Assembly (NCBI GenBank): GCA_016213435.1
Contig: JACRAL010000074.1
Coordinates: 1-45,422 of the forward strand
Direction of reading: 5' to 3'
DNA length: 45,422 bases
Source: Bacteroidota bacterium
Lineage (GTDB): Bacteria > Bacteroidota > Bacteroidia > Palsa-948
Shown here: piece by piece, positions 8,179-15,667 of the stretch
Numbering within the stretch: the first letter of the stretch is position 1
How the letters are laid out: every line of letters begins with the position of its first letter
Translations under genes and position numbers: made by a program
The notes under the pieces: model-generated
What the model was told of the DNA's origin: nothing
The model's input: the letters and a program-made list of their open reading frames with translations, nothing else
Databases searched by the model: none

Positions 8179-9453
8179 TTATAAACCCGTAGCTGTGGAA
8201 TGACTGCCTCTTTCTTTCACCAGTTTTTCCCTGATCTTCAGGTCGCGGAATAATTGCATCGGATTCAATGCTGCTCCCGAACGAAGTCGTGCTTCTGCGA
8301 GCAAAGGACGAACATCTGTGCGAAAAGCATGCTGCAATATTTCCTGGCACTTTACCGTATCATTTTCATTTTGCGCAGTCCCTAAAGCTTTTCTGTCAAC
8401 CAGCAACGCTTGCGCATAAGCAATTTTAATTGCCTCGACAGATTGCAATAAATCTTCCAGCGGATCCTTTACGTTGTGCGAAGCATCTATCATCCAGCCG
8501 AGATCAGAATTGTGATCCATTTTTTTCGCATCCATACCTTCAACGAGTTCATTGAAAATTAAAAACAACTGGTAAGGTTTCATGCTTCCTGCTGTGAGAT
8601 CATCGTCTCCATACTTTGAATCGTTAAAATGAAAGCCGCCTAATTTCCCTTCCATCAATAACAAGGATACGATCTGTTCAATGTTTGCATTCGGAAGATG
8701 GTGCCCAAGATCAACTAAGGTGTATGCTTTTTTACCAAGCTTGCTCGCGTACATATAGGATTGTCCCCAATCGCCCACGCTCATGCTGTAAAAATTCGGT
8801 TCGAATGCTTTGTACTCCACAAACATTTTCCAGTCTGCCGGCAATGCAGAATAAATTTCCTGCAGACTTTCCAATGTATTCTGAAACGCTTTTCGGAAAT
8901 TTAATTGTCCGGGGAAACAAGAACCATCCGCAAGCCAGACGGTAAGCGCTTTCGATCCCAGCGCAACGCCTTGTTTGATCACTTCGATGTTATGCTGAAT
9001 GGCTTGCTTGCGCACTTTAGCATCCACATGCTGAAGCGAACCGAACTTGTAACTGTGCGGCTGTCCTTTCTGATCCTGAAATGTGTTGGAGTTGATTGCA
9101 TCAAAATGCAGGTCGTGTTTTGCAGCAAGTTCTTTTATTGCTTTTGTATTTTTCGGAATATCCCATGGAATATGCAGGGAGATGGAATTTCCGGAGCGGT
9201 TGAGTGCATGCAATAAACCCACGTCCTCTATTTTTTCTTCCAGCGTTCCCGGTTCACCGCCAATAGAAAATCGCCCAAAGCGTGTGCCACCTGCACCCAG
9301 AGCCCAGCTAGGGATTGCGATCTGAAATTTTTCCAACTTCTGAATTATTTTTTCAGATGTGTTTTCCTGTGAAGAAATAAAAGAGATTTTTTTCTTGTGC
9401 TCCGCTAACAGGCGGTGATTGTGTTCTTCAATTTGATTTTTTTTTAGCTGCAT
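8179..9453 (-). CDS. rhaI: L-rhamnose isomerase (RhaI type)
   Basis: The 424-residue product matches the Pseudomonas/Rhizobium-type L-rhamnose isomerase, a TIM-barrel metalloenzyme converting L-rhamnose to L-rhamnulose, and not the E. coli RhaA type. Recognisable parts are IPSWALGAGGTRFGRF at residues ~48-63, VWLADGSCFPGQ, FVEYKAFEPNFYS, LVDLGHHLPNANIE and GGFHFNDSKYGDDDLTAGS, which together hold the metal ligands (Glu, Asp, His) and substrate-binding residues. The length is normal for the family. It is followed after one base by the kinase gene and preceded, across a palindromic repeat, by rhaM. Confidence 0.92.
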   Translation of the reverse strand: MQLKKNQIEEHNHRLLAEHKKKISFISSQENTSEKIIQKLEKFQIAIPSWALGAGGTRFGRFSIGGEPGTLEEKIEDVGLLHALNRSGNSISLHIPWDIPKNTKAIKELAAKHDLHFDAINSNTFQDQKGQPHSYKFGSLQHVDAKVRKQAIQHNIEVIKQGVALGSKALTVWLADGSCFPGQLNFRKAFQNTLESLQEIYSALPADWKMFVEYKAFEPNFYSMSVGDWGQSYMYASKLGKKAYTLVDLGHHLPNANIEQIVSLLLMEGKLGGFHFNDSKYGDDDLTAGSMKPYQLFLIFNELVEGMDAKKMDHNSDLGWMIDASHNVKDPLEDLLQSVEAIKIAYAQALLVDRKALGTAQNENDTVKCQEILQHAFRTDVRPLLAEARLRSGAALNPMQLFRDLKIREKLVKERGSHSTATGL

Positions 9454-9478
9454 ATTTATTTTATTTTACCAATTAATT

Positions 9479-9576
9479 TTTTGCCACAAAGACGCGAAGA
9501 CACAAAGTTTAACTATGAATCCCGATAGCCATCGGGACTTTGTGTTTCTTGGAGCCTTTGTGCCTTAGTGGCAAAT
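9479..9576. repeat. Long inverted repeat with a nested TCCCGAT palindrome
   Basis: The outer arms read TTGCCACAAAGACGCG... and ...GCCTTTGTGCCTTAGTGGCAA and pair imperfectly over about 35 bases. The tip holds a near-perfect palindrome, TCCCGAT-AGCC-ATCGGGA, at 9520-9537. It lies between rhaM (stop at 9592) and rhaI (start at 9453). This is a known style of dispersed intergenic element in this phylum. As RNA it would form a long hairpin inside the polycistronic transcript and could affect the ratio of the genes on each side. Confidence 0.85.
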
Positions 9577-9591
9577 ATTTCATGGTTCTGT

Positions 9592-9906
9592 TTATGGTAA
9601 ATAAAAAACTTCCTGCAAGGGCACCGACACCGGTGAATGATCTGCATTGCTTTCCATAATATCACCCATGTATTTCCACCAGCGCTGCATCACGGGATTG
9701 TTTGGCAGATTATCCAGCGCTTTTTGATCTTCTGTGTTCATTACACCAAAAAGTGTATTTGTTTTTTCATCTAAGAAAATGGAATAATCGGAAATGCCTG
9801 TAGATTTTAACAGCGCTGCTAACTCGGACCAAATTTCATCGTGGCGTTTTTTATACTCGGCAGCACGACCGGAAAAAAGTTTCATGGTGAAGGCGATACG
9901 TGTCAT
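9592..9906 (-). CDS. rhaM: L-rhamnose mutarotase
   Basis: The 104-residue product has full family length. It interconverts the alpha and beta anomers of L-rhamnose in the cytoplasm. Visible hallmarks are [26 protein letters not shown] at the start, with the catalytic-region His in KKRHDEIW, then DYSIFLDEKTNTLFG and the C-terminal WWKYMGDIM with the paired Trp residues. The gene sits 21 bp after a small antitoxin-like gene. The first ~86 bp of rhaM occur twice more upstream (10695-10780 and 11565-11650), so this copy appears to have had its 5' end supplied or duplicated when extra genes entered the operon. Confidence 0.93.
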   Translation of the reverse strand: MTRIAFTMKLFSGRAAEYKKRHDEIWSELAALLKSTGISDYSIFLDEKTNTLFGVMNTEDQKALDNLPNNPVMQRWWKYMGDIMESNADHSPVSVPLQEVFYLP

Positions 9907-9990
9907 GGTCTGGAAATGAGGATGAAATTATTTTCTGTTGTATTTGGCTTTGGGTTCAGCTACCATTGATGGGAATGGGTCAATGTTATA
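9821..9990. repeat. 170-bp direct repeat, copy A (partner-gene 3' end + spacer + rhaM 5' end)
   Basis: This block aligns without gaps to 10695-10864. It contains the last 63 bp of the small gene at 9928-10131, a 21-bp spacer and the first 86 bp of rhaM. In the 63-bp portion I count 8 differences between copies. The equal lengths of all three parts in both copies argue for duplication or repeated insertion by homologous exchange, not for chance. Confidence 0.88.
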
Positions 9991-10131
9991 ATTAGTTCTC
10001 TTCTTTTTTCTAGATTTTGCTTTGCTCTTAAGTTCTTTAATAAACCTGCTTAAAGCAAGTTCTTCAATTTTTGTCAATGGTTTGGGATCAACAAAAATTT
10101 CCAAATCGTCTGTTGTTTTTTTCTTTTTCAT
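9928..10131 (-). CDS. Small basic protein, candidate antitoxin/partner of the GNAT-like protein
   Basis: The 67-residue product is strongly basic (many KK and KKRK runs) and soluble. Its N-terminal part (MKKKKTTDDLEIFVDPKPLT...) is unlike that of the other small protein at 10802-11014, but the C-terminal tail FPSMVAEPKAKY is nearly identical in both. The start overlaps the stop of the upstream gene by four bases (ATGA), the classic arrangement for coupled toxin-antitoxin or partner genes. It ends 21 bp before rhaM. The function is not known; antitoxin is inferred from size, charge and coupling. Confidence 0.65.
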   Translation of the reverse strand: MKKKKTTDDLEIFVDPKPLTKIEELALSRFIKELKSKAKSRKKKRTNYNIDPFPSMVAEPKAKYNRK

Positions 10132-10655
10132 TGTTTAAAATATTTGTCAAGTAGTTTTAATGCTGAGTCGGTCTGAATAACCAGCAGATGTCCGCCAAAA
10201 TGAATGGCACCGAGTGATTTAATGTAATAGTCTATCAACCTGGTTTTTGCCCGAAAAGAAACGAAACCGTCCCTACCGTGTTTAAACGAAAGCTTGCACG
10301 CAAATGCCATTAAATTTCCGGCAACACCGGCATAAATTTTATTTCTCCCAATATTGAAAGGAGCATTTTCAAGCAGATGTACATAAACATTATCAGGAGT
10401 CACAGACAAACTTATTAGTCCCTGAACAATTTCCACATTATTAGTAATTGTAAGTTTATACACATCGCGGTCGGGAAATAAAAATTCTGATTTCCAATCA
10501 AAATTCCATCCACGCTTTTTAGTGATGTGTTTCAGTTCAACACGAGTTAATGGTAAAACATCTGTCGGAAAACTGTCGCCAGTTATGACATTTTCAATAG
10601 AATTTGTCAGCTTATCTACCTCAAAGTCGAGAAGTTGTTTTTGCGCCTTTTTCAC
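10128..10655 (-). CDS. GNAT-like protein, candidate toxin of a cassette in the rha operon
   Basis: The 175-residue product begins with GTG at 10655. Its first part contains VLPLTRVELKHITKKRGWNFDW. Its second half (IYAGVAGNLMAFACKLSFKHGRDGFVSF ... LIDYYIKSLGA) resembles the acetyl-CoA-binding core and C-terminal strands of GNAT acetyltransferases. No transmembrane segment is visible. The GTG overlaps the TGA of the truncated rhaM leader frame (GTGA), and the 3' end overlaps the small basic gene by four bases, so three frames are translationally linked. Acetyltransferase toxins such as TacT-type proteins are a possible comparison; the catalytic activity and toxicity are inferred, not shown. Confidence 0.6.
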   Translation of the reverse strand: MKKAQKQLLDFEVDKLTNSIENVITGDSFPTDVLPLTRVELKHITKKRGWNFDWKSEFLFPDRDVYKLTITNNVEIVQGLISLSVTPDNVYVHLLENAPFNIGRNKIYAGVAGNLMAFACKLSFKHGRDGFVSFRAKTRLIDYYIKSLGAIHFGGHLLVIQTDSALKLLDKYFKQ

Positions 10656-10780
10656 TTGTTAAAGGTAAGGAAAATTGTCGACATTTTTTTTGATAATTCC
10701 AGCCGGATCTCATCGTGGCGCTTTTTATACTCAGCCACAGAGCCGGAAAAAAGTTTCATGGTGAAGGCGATGCGGGGCAT
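10652..10780 (-). pseudogene. Truncated rhaM 5' copy (42-residue remnant)
   Basis: From ATG at 10780 the frame reads [13 protein letters not shown]...EYKKRHDEI, clearly the start of L-rhamnose mutarotase. After about codon 30 it changes to unrelated residues and stops at 10652-10654. The stop codon overlaps the GTG start of the following gene, so the remnant may act as a translated leader for it. The missing two thirds include the second half of the active site, so it cannot be a working mutarotase. Confidence 0.85.
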
Positions 10781-10864
10781 AAATGGAAAATTAAGAGGAA
10801 GTTATTTTTTGCCGTATTTGGCTTTGGGTTCAGCAACCATTGAAGGAAATGCGTCAATGTTGTA
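10695..10864. repeat. 170-bp direct repeat, copy B (partner-gene 3' end + spacer + rhaM 5' end)
   Basis: Second copy of the block at 9821-9990: 86 bp of rhaM 5' sequence, a 21-bp spacer, and the last 63 bp of the small gene at 10802-11014. The two copies begin 874 bp apart, so recombination between them would remove exactly one two-gene cassette and leave one intact junction. Confidence 0.88.
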
Positions 10865-11014
10865 AGTGTTTTTTTTCTTTTTTGCCCCAATGCCGTATTT
10901 CTTACGTATCGCGCGTAAGCGCTTTTCCCGCAGCTCCGGATTTTTTTCGTATTCCTTTTGCAGTTTTGCGCGTATGGAACGCATCATTTTAACTGCATCA
11001 AATTTCTTTTTCAT
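10802..11014 (-). CDS. Small basic antitoxin-like partner of the PIN protein
   Basis: The 70-residue product begins MKKKFDAVKMMRSIRAKLQKEYEKNPELREKRL, an amphipathic helical pattern like that of antitoxins that accompany PIN-domain toxins in Bacteroidetes (typically FDAVxxMRxxR). The C-terminal tail FPSMVAEPKAKY is nearly identical to the tail of the unrelated small protein at 9928-10131 and lies inside the 170-bp repeat, so it may have been appended by the recombination that built the array. It starts three bases after the PIN gene stop. Toxin-first order is the reverse of most VapBC operons but is common for this subgroup. Confidence 0.75.
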   Translation of the reverse strand: MKKKFDAVKMMRSIRAKLQKEYEKNPELREKRLRAIRKKYGIGAKKKKNTYNIDAFPSMVAEPKAKYGKK

Positions 11015-11017
11015 AAT

Positions 11018-11482
11018 TTATATGTGGATAATATCTCTCGGGTTTCTTATTTCTAAAATTGAATAGCCATTTTTCAAATTTACTGCATTGTATTTTCGTA
11101 TTCGCTCAAGATTAACAATATGTTTGAAATTCCAACTCGCCAGCACATCCACTTTGTTTATTGTGGCCATTGCAATATGCAATGCGTCTTCATGAAACTT
11201 TTTTGTAATGGCTCCCTCTTTAATATATTTATCTGCAAGTTCATCTACCTCCTTATCCTTTGCAATGAATTCTATATTTTTCTTTGGGGTAGTTTCAATA
11301 TGCAGGCGCACTTCTGCCCGTGCTAATCTCAGTTCATCTATTGCTATATCAGAAATAACTGCAATTTTATTTCCTGTTTTAAACTCCTCAAATAATTTCA
11401 CAGACCATTCTTTAAATTCATCGTCAAAACAACCTCCAATGACCGATGTGTCAATATAAATTCTTTGTACAGGTTGGCTCAT
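11018..11482 (-). CDS. PIN-domain protein, probable VapC-like ribonuclease toxin
   Basis: The 154-residue product has the PIN nuclease pattern: a first acidic residue in IYIDTSVIGG near the N-terminus, a conserved Glu in ISDIAIDELRLA, an Asp in EDALHIAMATI and the C-terminal LASWNFKHIVN. These residues bind the divalent metal in PIN ribonucleases, which as toxins cleave tRNA or rRNA in the cytoplasm. The following small gene (three bases away) fits as the antitoxin. It lies inside the rhamnose operon between two copies of the rhaM 5' end, so it would be transcribed when the sugar genes are on. Confidence 0.83.
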   Translation of the reverse strand: MSQPVQRIYIDTSVIGGCFDDEFKEWSVKLFEEFKTGNKIAVISDIAIDELRLARAEVRLHIETTPKKNIEFIAKDKEVDELADKYIKEGAITKKFHEDALHIAMATINKVDVLASWNFKHIVNLERIRKYNAVNLKNGYSILEIRNPRDIIHI

Positions 11483-11515
11483 TTGGCAAAGTTATAAAAA
11501 GAAAGTCCATTAAGT

Positions 11516-11650
11516 TTATAGAAGAGTAGAAGATATTTTTTCTGAATATCTCACGAGCTCCGACAACTCCGGCCAGATATCATCGTGGCGCTTTTTATAC
11601 TCGGCAGTACGGCCGGGGAAAAGTTTCATGGTGAAGGCGATGCGGGGCAT
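11516..11650 (-). pseudogene. Second truncated rhaM 5' copy (44-residue remnant)
   Basis: From ATG at 11650 the frame reads [33 protein letters not shown], matching mutarotase through about codon 33 before diverging and stopping at 11516-11518. In the 86 bp shared with copy B (10695-10780) I count 12 differences. Upstream of this copy there is no antitoxin tail, so it may represent the original start of rhaM in the operon, left behind when the first cassette entered. Confidence 0.85.
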
Positions 11651-11697
11651 AGTGGTTAAATGTATTAAGATAAAGCAACAAACTTGTGAATAATAAA

Positions 11698-12135
11698 TTA
11701 TCTATCTACTAAGTTCAGCCCGACTTGCGACAATGCACTTGTCGTATGTTTTTCATCTTTGAGATCAATTAATTCCTTTATTGTATTTGCTTTTCTTATT
11801 GATTCAGTTGAAACTTTAAGTTTACTTATTTTAAATCTTCGACTTGCATATTTGTCTTTTCGTCTATTTGTTTTTATTACAACTGTCTTGCCATTGAATT
11901 TTACTTTTGTAATAATTGGTGCTCCTTCCTTGGTATATCTATAAATTTCAAATTTGTCTTTCATATTTTTATTAAGGTTATCCTTAAATAATATAAATCG
12001 CGATTCATTTGTGATTCCCATTAGATTTATAATTACACGGTTTTTGTTTTCTCCTTTACTGTTCAGAGGAATCTGTGAGAAAAGTTCAGTAACTATTAAA
12101 AGCAGTATTAAGGTTGGTAAGTTTTTCATAATCAC
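11698..12135 (-). CDS. Small exported protein of unknown function
   Basis: The 145-residue product starts with a signal peptide ([19 protein letters not shown]) followed by a basic, beta-rich mature region with [18 protein letters not shown]. There is a second possible start codon two residues in (12129). I do not recognise a family. It lies in the rhamnose series between the aldolase/dehydrogenase gene (54 bp upstream) and the truncated rhaM copy, on the same strand, and its local base composition is AT-rich compared with the rha genes, so it could be another inserted gene. Confidence 0.55.
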   Translation of the reverse strand: MIMKNLPTLILLLIVTELFSQIPLNSKGENKNRVIINLMGITNESRFILFKDNLNKNMKDKFEIYRYTKEGAPIITKVKFNGKTVVIKTNRRKDKYASRRFKISKLKVSTESIRKANTIKELIDLKDEKHTTSALSQVGLNLVDR

Positions 12136-12189
12136 ATTAAAAATGCATACTAACTTTTTTTCGCTACTTCAAAAACAACAAATGATTCA

Positions 12190-14304
12190 TTACCTCACAA
12201 ACGCAGCCGCCACACCTCCATCCACATTTAAAACATTGCCGGTAGATTTATTGAGCAGTCCGCTTACAAAAACAAAGCAGGCATTGGCAATATCTTCGGG
12301 CAAAATAATTTTGTTGAGGAGCGTGCGCTTGGCGTAATACGCGGGCAGCTCTTCCACGGTGATGCCGTATGCTTTTGCACGGCCTTCTGCCCAGTCGCCT
12401 TTCCATATCTCGCTGCCTGCGATCACCGCATCGGGGTTTACCACGTTCACACGTATGTTATCTTTTCCTAATTCAGCCGCATTGAGACGGCTCAGGTGCA
12501 GTTGTGCTGCCTTGGCAGAACCGTAAGCAGCATTGTTGGGTCCTGCAATCACGGCATTTTTACTTACAATATTTAAAACATCTCCGCCCATTGCCTGTTT
12601 GCGCATAATTTCTATTCCTGCCTGTGTAATTAGGAATTGTCCCTTCACCAATACATCGTACAACAGATCCCAGTCCTTTTCGGTGTGCTCTTCAATGGGT
12701 TTTGAAATGGAAAGCCCCGCACAATTTACAATAATATCTAGGCCTCCAAATTGCAAAGCAGAACTTGCAATCGCTTGCAAAATATTTTCTTTATTCATTA
12801 CATCCGCTGCCGTAGCCACGCAGGCATCTTTTCCATATTGGGAAGTAAAATCATCGCATGTTGTTTCTAATCTTCCTGCATCGTTATCGCTGATGACTAC
12901 GCAAGCGCCTTCATCCATAAATTTTTTGGCGATGGCTTTTCCAATGCCGCCTGCACCGCCTGTTACAAAAGCAATTTTTCCGGACAAAGGTTTTGCTTTT
13001 GGCATGCGCTGCAGCTTAGCTTCTTCCAGCAGCCAGTATTCAATATTAAATGCTTCCTGTCGCGGAAGAGAAGTGTATTCTGAAATGTCTTCAGCGCCTT
13101 TCATCACGTTGATGGCGTTGATGTAAAATTCTGCTGCCACGCGTGCGGTCTGTTTGTCTTTTGCGAATGTAAACATGCCAACTCCGGGCCACAAGATTAC
13201 AACGGGATTTGCATCGCGCATCGCAGGACTGTCTGTGTGCTTGCAGCTTTCGTAATATGTTTTATAGTCCTTGCGGTATTTTTCAAAAGCAGGAAGCAGT
13301 TTTTCTTTTACCGAATTTATATCGGTGAGATTTTCTTCGGCAGAAAGCGAAAGCACAAGTGGAGATATTTTCGTTCGCAGAAAATGATCCGGACAACTGG
13401 TACCCAGCGGTGCAAGGCGCTCGGAATCTATTGAGTTGATGAACTCCAGCACTCTTTCGTCATCGGTGAAATTTCCGATTTTATTGGATTGGCTTGAGCA
13501 GAAGCCGCGGAGCAGAGGAGCAATAGAGGCCGCTTGCTGCAAGCGTTTTTCTTTATCCAGACTTTTTGATTTTGCTCCGCCAAAGACTGCTTGCTTCTTT
13601 CCGAAATTTTCTTCAAGATAAGCTGCACTCTTTTGAATTACTTCCAGCGTATTGAGATAACATTCGTACGAAGTGTTTCCCCAGGTAAATAATCCGTGAG
13701 AGCCAAGTATAAGTCCGCGAAGCGATGGATTTTTATTTACCGCTTCCTGAAGTTTTAGTCCGAGATCAAAACCCGGACGCTGCCAGCCCAGCCATCCTAT
13801 TGTTCCTTTGAATAATTCTGTGGTTATTTTTTCTCCGTCTTTTGAAGCGGCAATCGCAATGACCGCATCCGGATGAAGGTGATCAATGTGTTTGAAGGGA
13901 AGAAAACCATGGAGTGGTGTATCAATTGAAGGCGCTTTCGAGTTAAGATCAAAAATGCAGTGATTGAACAGCGCGACCATTTCATCTTCGAACTTGATTC
14001 CTTTGTAAACATTTTTTAAGCTGCGCAAGCGTTCCACATACAAGGCGGACAAACCATTTTTCTTGAGCGTTCCCAGATCTCCACCGGAACCTTTGATCCA
14101 CATCACTTCGGTTTCTGCTCCTGTCAGAGGATCTTTTGCATTTGCTTTGCAGGAAGTGTTGCCGCCACCGTAATTTGTCAAGCGCAGATCAGCGCCCAAA
14201 AGATTGGAACGATAAATTAATAATGCCACTTCATCCTTGGCGATGCCGGCCGCATGTTTTTCGGCCCATAAATAGCTGGCGTGTTTGAAATCGGTTGTTT
14301 TCAT
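12190..14304 (-). CDS. Bifunctional L-rhamnulose-1-phosphate aldolase / L-lactaldehyde dehydrogenase-type SDR protein
   Basis: The 704-residue product is a natural fusion. Residues 1 to ~410 are a class II aldolase-like domain with GGGNTSCKA, the zinc-site region HGFLPFKHIDHLHPDAV and GSHGLFTWG. Residues ~435-704 are a short-chain dehydrogenase: NAD-binding GKIAFVTGGAGGIGKAIA, the NCAGLS strand, and the catalytic Tyr-X3-Lys in AAYGSAKAAQ. The pair cleaves L-rhamnulose 1-phosphate to dihydroxyacetone phosphate and L-lactaldehyde and oxidises or reduces the aldehyde. The length is that expected for the fused family found in rhamnose clusters. It follows rhaT after a 105-bp gap filled by a palindromic repeat. 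Confidence 0.9.
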   Translation of the reverse strand: MKTTDFKHASYLWAEKHAAGIAKDEVALLIYRSNLLGADLRLTNYGGGNTSCKANAKDPLTGAETEVMWIKGSGGDLGTLKKNGLSALYVERLRSLKNVYKGIKFEDEMVALFNHCIFDLNSKAPSIDTPLHGFLPFKHIDHLHPDAVIAIAASKDGEKITTELFKGTIGWLGWQRPGFDLGLKLQEAVNKNPSLRGLILGSHGLFTWGNTSYECYLNTLEVIQKSAAYLEENFGKKQAVFGGAKSKSLDKEKRLQQAASIAPLLRGFCSSQSNKIGNFTDDERVLEFINSIDSERLAPLGTSCPDHFLRTKISPLVLSLSAEENLTDINSVKEKLLPAFEKYRKDYKTYYESCKHTDSPAMRDANPVVILWPGVGMFTFAKDKQTARVAAEFYINAINVMKGAEDISEYTSLPRQEAFNIEYWLLEEAKLQRMPKAKPLSGKIAFVTGGAGGIGKAIAKKFMDEGACVVISDNDAGRLETTCDDFTSQYGKDACVATAADVMNKENILQAIASSALQFGGLDIIVNCAGLSISKPIEEHTEKDWDLLYDVLVKGQFLITQAGIEIMRKQAMGGDVLNIVSKNAVIAGPNNAAYGSAKAAQLHLSRLNAAELGKDNIRVNVVNPDAVIAGSEIWKGDWAEGRAKAYGITVEELPAYYAKRTLLNKIILPEDIANACFVFVSGLLNKSTGNVLNVDGGVAAAFVR

Positions 14305-14327
14305 ATAAATACATTTTTATTCGGCCC

Positions 14328-14411
14328 ATCCCCCAACCCCTTCCCAAAGGGAAGGGGAGATTAGTTCTGCAAGTCTTTCCCTTCGGGAAGGATTTAGGAT
14401 GGGCTTTTTTT
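14328..14411. repeat. Double-hairpin dispersed repeat between rhaT and the aldolase gene
   Basis: Two GC-rich inner hairpins (CCCCTTCCCAAAGGGAAGGGG and CTTCCCTTCGGGAAGG) are enclosed by an outer stem, GCCCATCC / GGATGGGC. The element is a member of the CCCTAAAGGG-type family also seen at 34121-34204, 40629-40687 and 44612-44672. Read on the minus strand it lies between the rhaT stop and the aldolase start, so it may attenuate or stabilise the transcript. Confidence 0.82.
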
Positions 14412-15465
14412 ATCCTATTGAATTACCATATCCCACAATAATAACAGAAGCAAGTATAGTGCATATTCCCACAGTAATTGTCACTCTTGTTTTTGTGCTG
14501 ACTCCCACCCATTCTTTTAAAAATATACCCCACATATTTGCTACAAGAATAATGAATGACATGTGCAAAATCCAAGAGCTTGCGCCATTTCCCATTTTAC
14601 TTTCGCCCATTCCGTAGAAGAAGAACTGCAGAAACCAGGTTGTTCCCGCCAGAGCGGAGAAAAGATAATTCTTTAAGAGAGGTGTATCTTTTTTTGTGTA
14701 ATCACCAAAGGTTTTATTCTTGAAGTTTAAAATTGCGCACCAGATCACGTTGGTAGTTAAACCTCCCCAAAGGATTACTACAAACGTGACGTTGTTTTGA
14801 AACAATGGATTGAATCCCTGCGCTACTGCAGCTTCCGCCATTGGTTTTCCGGCTTCAATTCCAAAATTGAAAGAAGAACTTAATATTCCGGAGATAGTTG
14901 CAATGATCAATCCCTTCACTAATTTAAATTCCTTAACGCTTTCTTTCTTTTTTTCTTCCGATAATTCTTTCTCTTTTAAAATACCGGCACGTCCGCAGAT
15001 GGCGATGCCTGTTAGACAAACCACCACTCCAAATAAAACCAATCTTCCGCCTTCGTGGCTCATCATGTCGTAGAAGGATATTTTTCCGGGAGTAGGAACA
15101 AAATTGTAATAGATGGAAGGAACCAATGCCCCGAACGCAGAGCAGTAACCTAATATCACCGAATTGCCGAGACTCATTCCGAGAAAGCGCACTCCGAGCC
15201 CGTAATTCAGTCCGCCAATGCCCCATAGTAACCCCATGCAGTAAGTGACAAGCAGAATATTCATATTAGTACCGGAAATAATTGCTGCAAAACCCGGAAT
15301 GGTTAAATATGCGGCAAGAGGTGGAACGATGAGCCATGAAAAAAGTCCGCCTATGATCCAGTAACTTTCCCATGCCCATCCTTTTACATTTTTATAAGGA
15401 ATATAAAAACTGCCTGAAGCAAAGCCGCCAAGGAAGTGAAGAAAAACGCCAAGTAAAATCTGCAT
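14410..15465 (-). CDS. rhaT: L-rhamnose/proton symporter
   Basis: The 351-residue integral membrane protein has about ten hydrophobic segments and opens with LGVFLHFLGGFASGSFYIPYKNVKGWAWESYWIIGG, characteristic of RhaT. Later segments (LGMSLGNSVILGYCSAFGALVP, LLWGIGGLNYGLGVRFLG) are also family-like. It imports L-rhamnose across the inner membrane using the proton gradient. It is the first gene of the minus-strand rhamnose series, and a candidate promoter lies at 15513-15543. The stop codon overlaps the edge of the palindromic repeat that follows. Confidence 0.92.
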   Translation of the reverse strand: MQILLGVFLHFLGGFASGSFYIPYKNVKGWAWESYWIIGGLFSWLIVPPLAAYLTIPGFAAIISGTNMNILLVTYCMGLLWGIGGLNYGLGVRFLGMSLGNSVILGYCSAFGALVPSIYYNFVPTPGKISFYDMMSHEGGRLVLFGVVVCLTGIAICGRAGILKEKELSEEKKKESVKEFKLVKGLIIATISGILSSSFNFGIEAGKPMAEAAVAQGFNPLFQNNVTFVVILWGGLTTNVIWCAILNFKNKTFGDYTKKDTPLLKNYLFSALAGTTWFLQFFFYGMGESKMGNGASSWILHMSFIILVANMWGIFLKEWVGVSTKTRVTITVGICTILASVIIVGYGNSIG

Positions 15466-15512
15466 GAAAAGAGAATCAGATTGTTTCTATGAGAATAACA
15501 TTCAAAATTAAT

Positions 15513-15543
15513 AAAATATAATAGGCGACAGTTTATACACAAA
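15513..15543 (-). promoter_or_regulatory. Candidate promoter of the rhamnose series
   Basis: On the minus strand TTTTG near 15543 is followed after 19 bp by TATATTTT ending at 15513, a seven-of-eight match to the Bacteroidetes TAnnTTTG -7 box with the right spacing. It is about 50 bp upstream of the rhaT start. The divergent gene at 15668 would use a separate promoter in the same region. No rhamnose regulator gene is present in the window. Confidence 0.35.
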
Positions 15544-15667
15544 AGTTGTATTTGGAAGATTGATTTTATTCACTTCAATTGAGTAGGATGAGATAAACAT
15601 AAGATTGAAACGCATACTTTTTACCTTTGTTAGGTCTTGTGTGCATTCAAGTATTTTCAGATAATCC

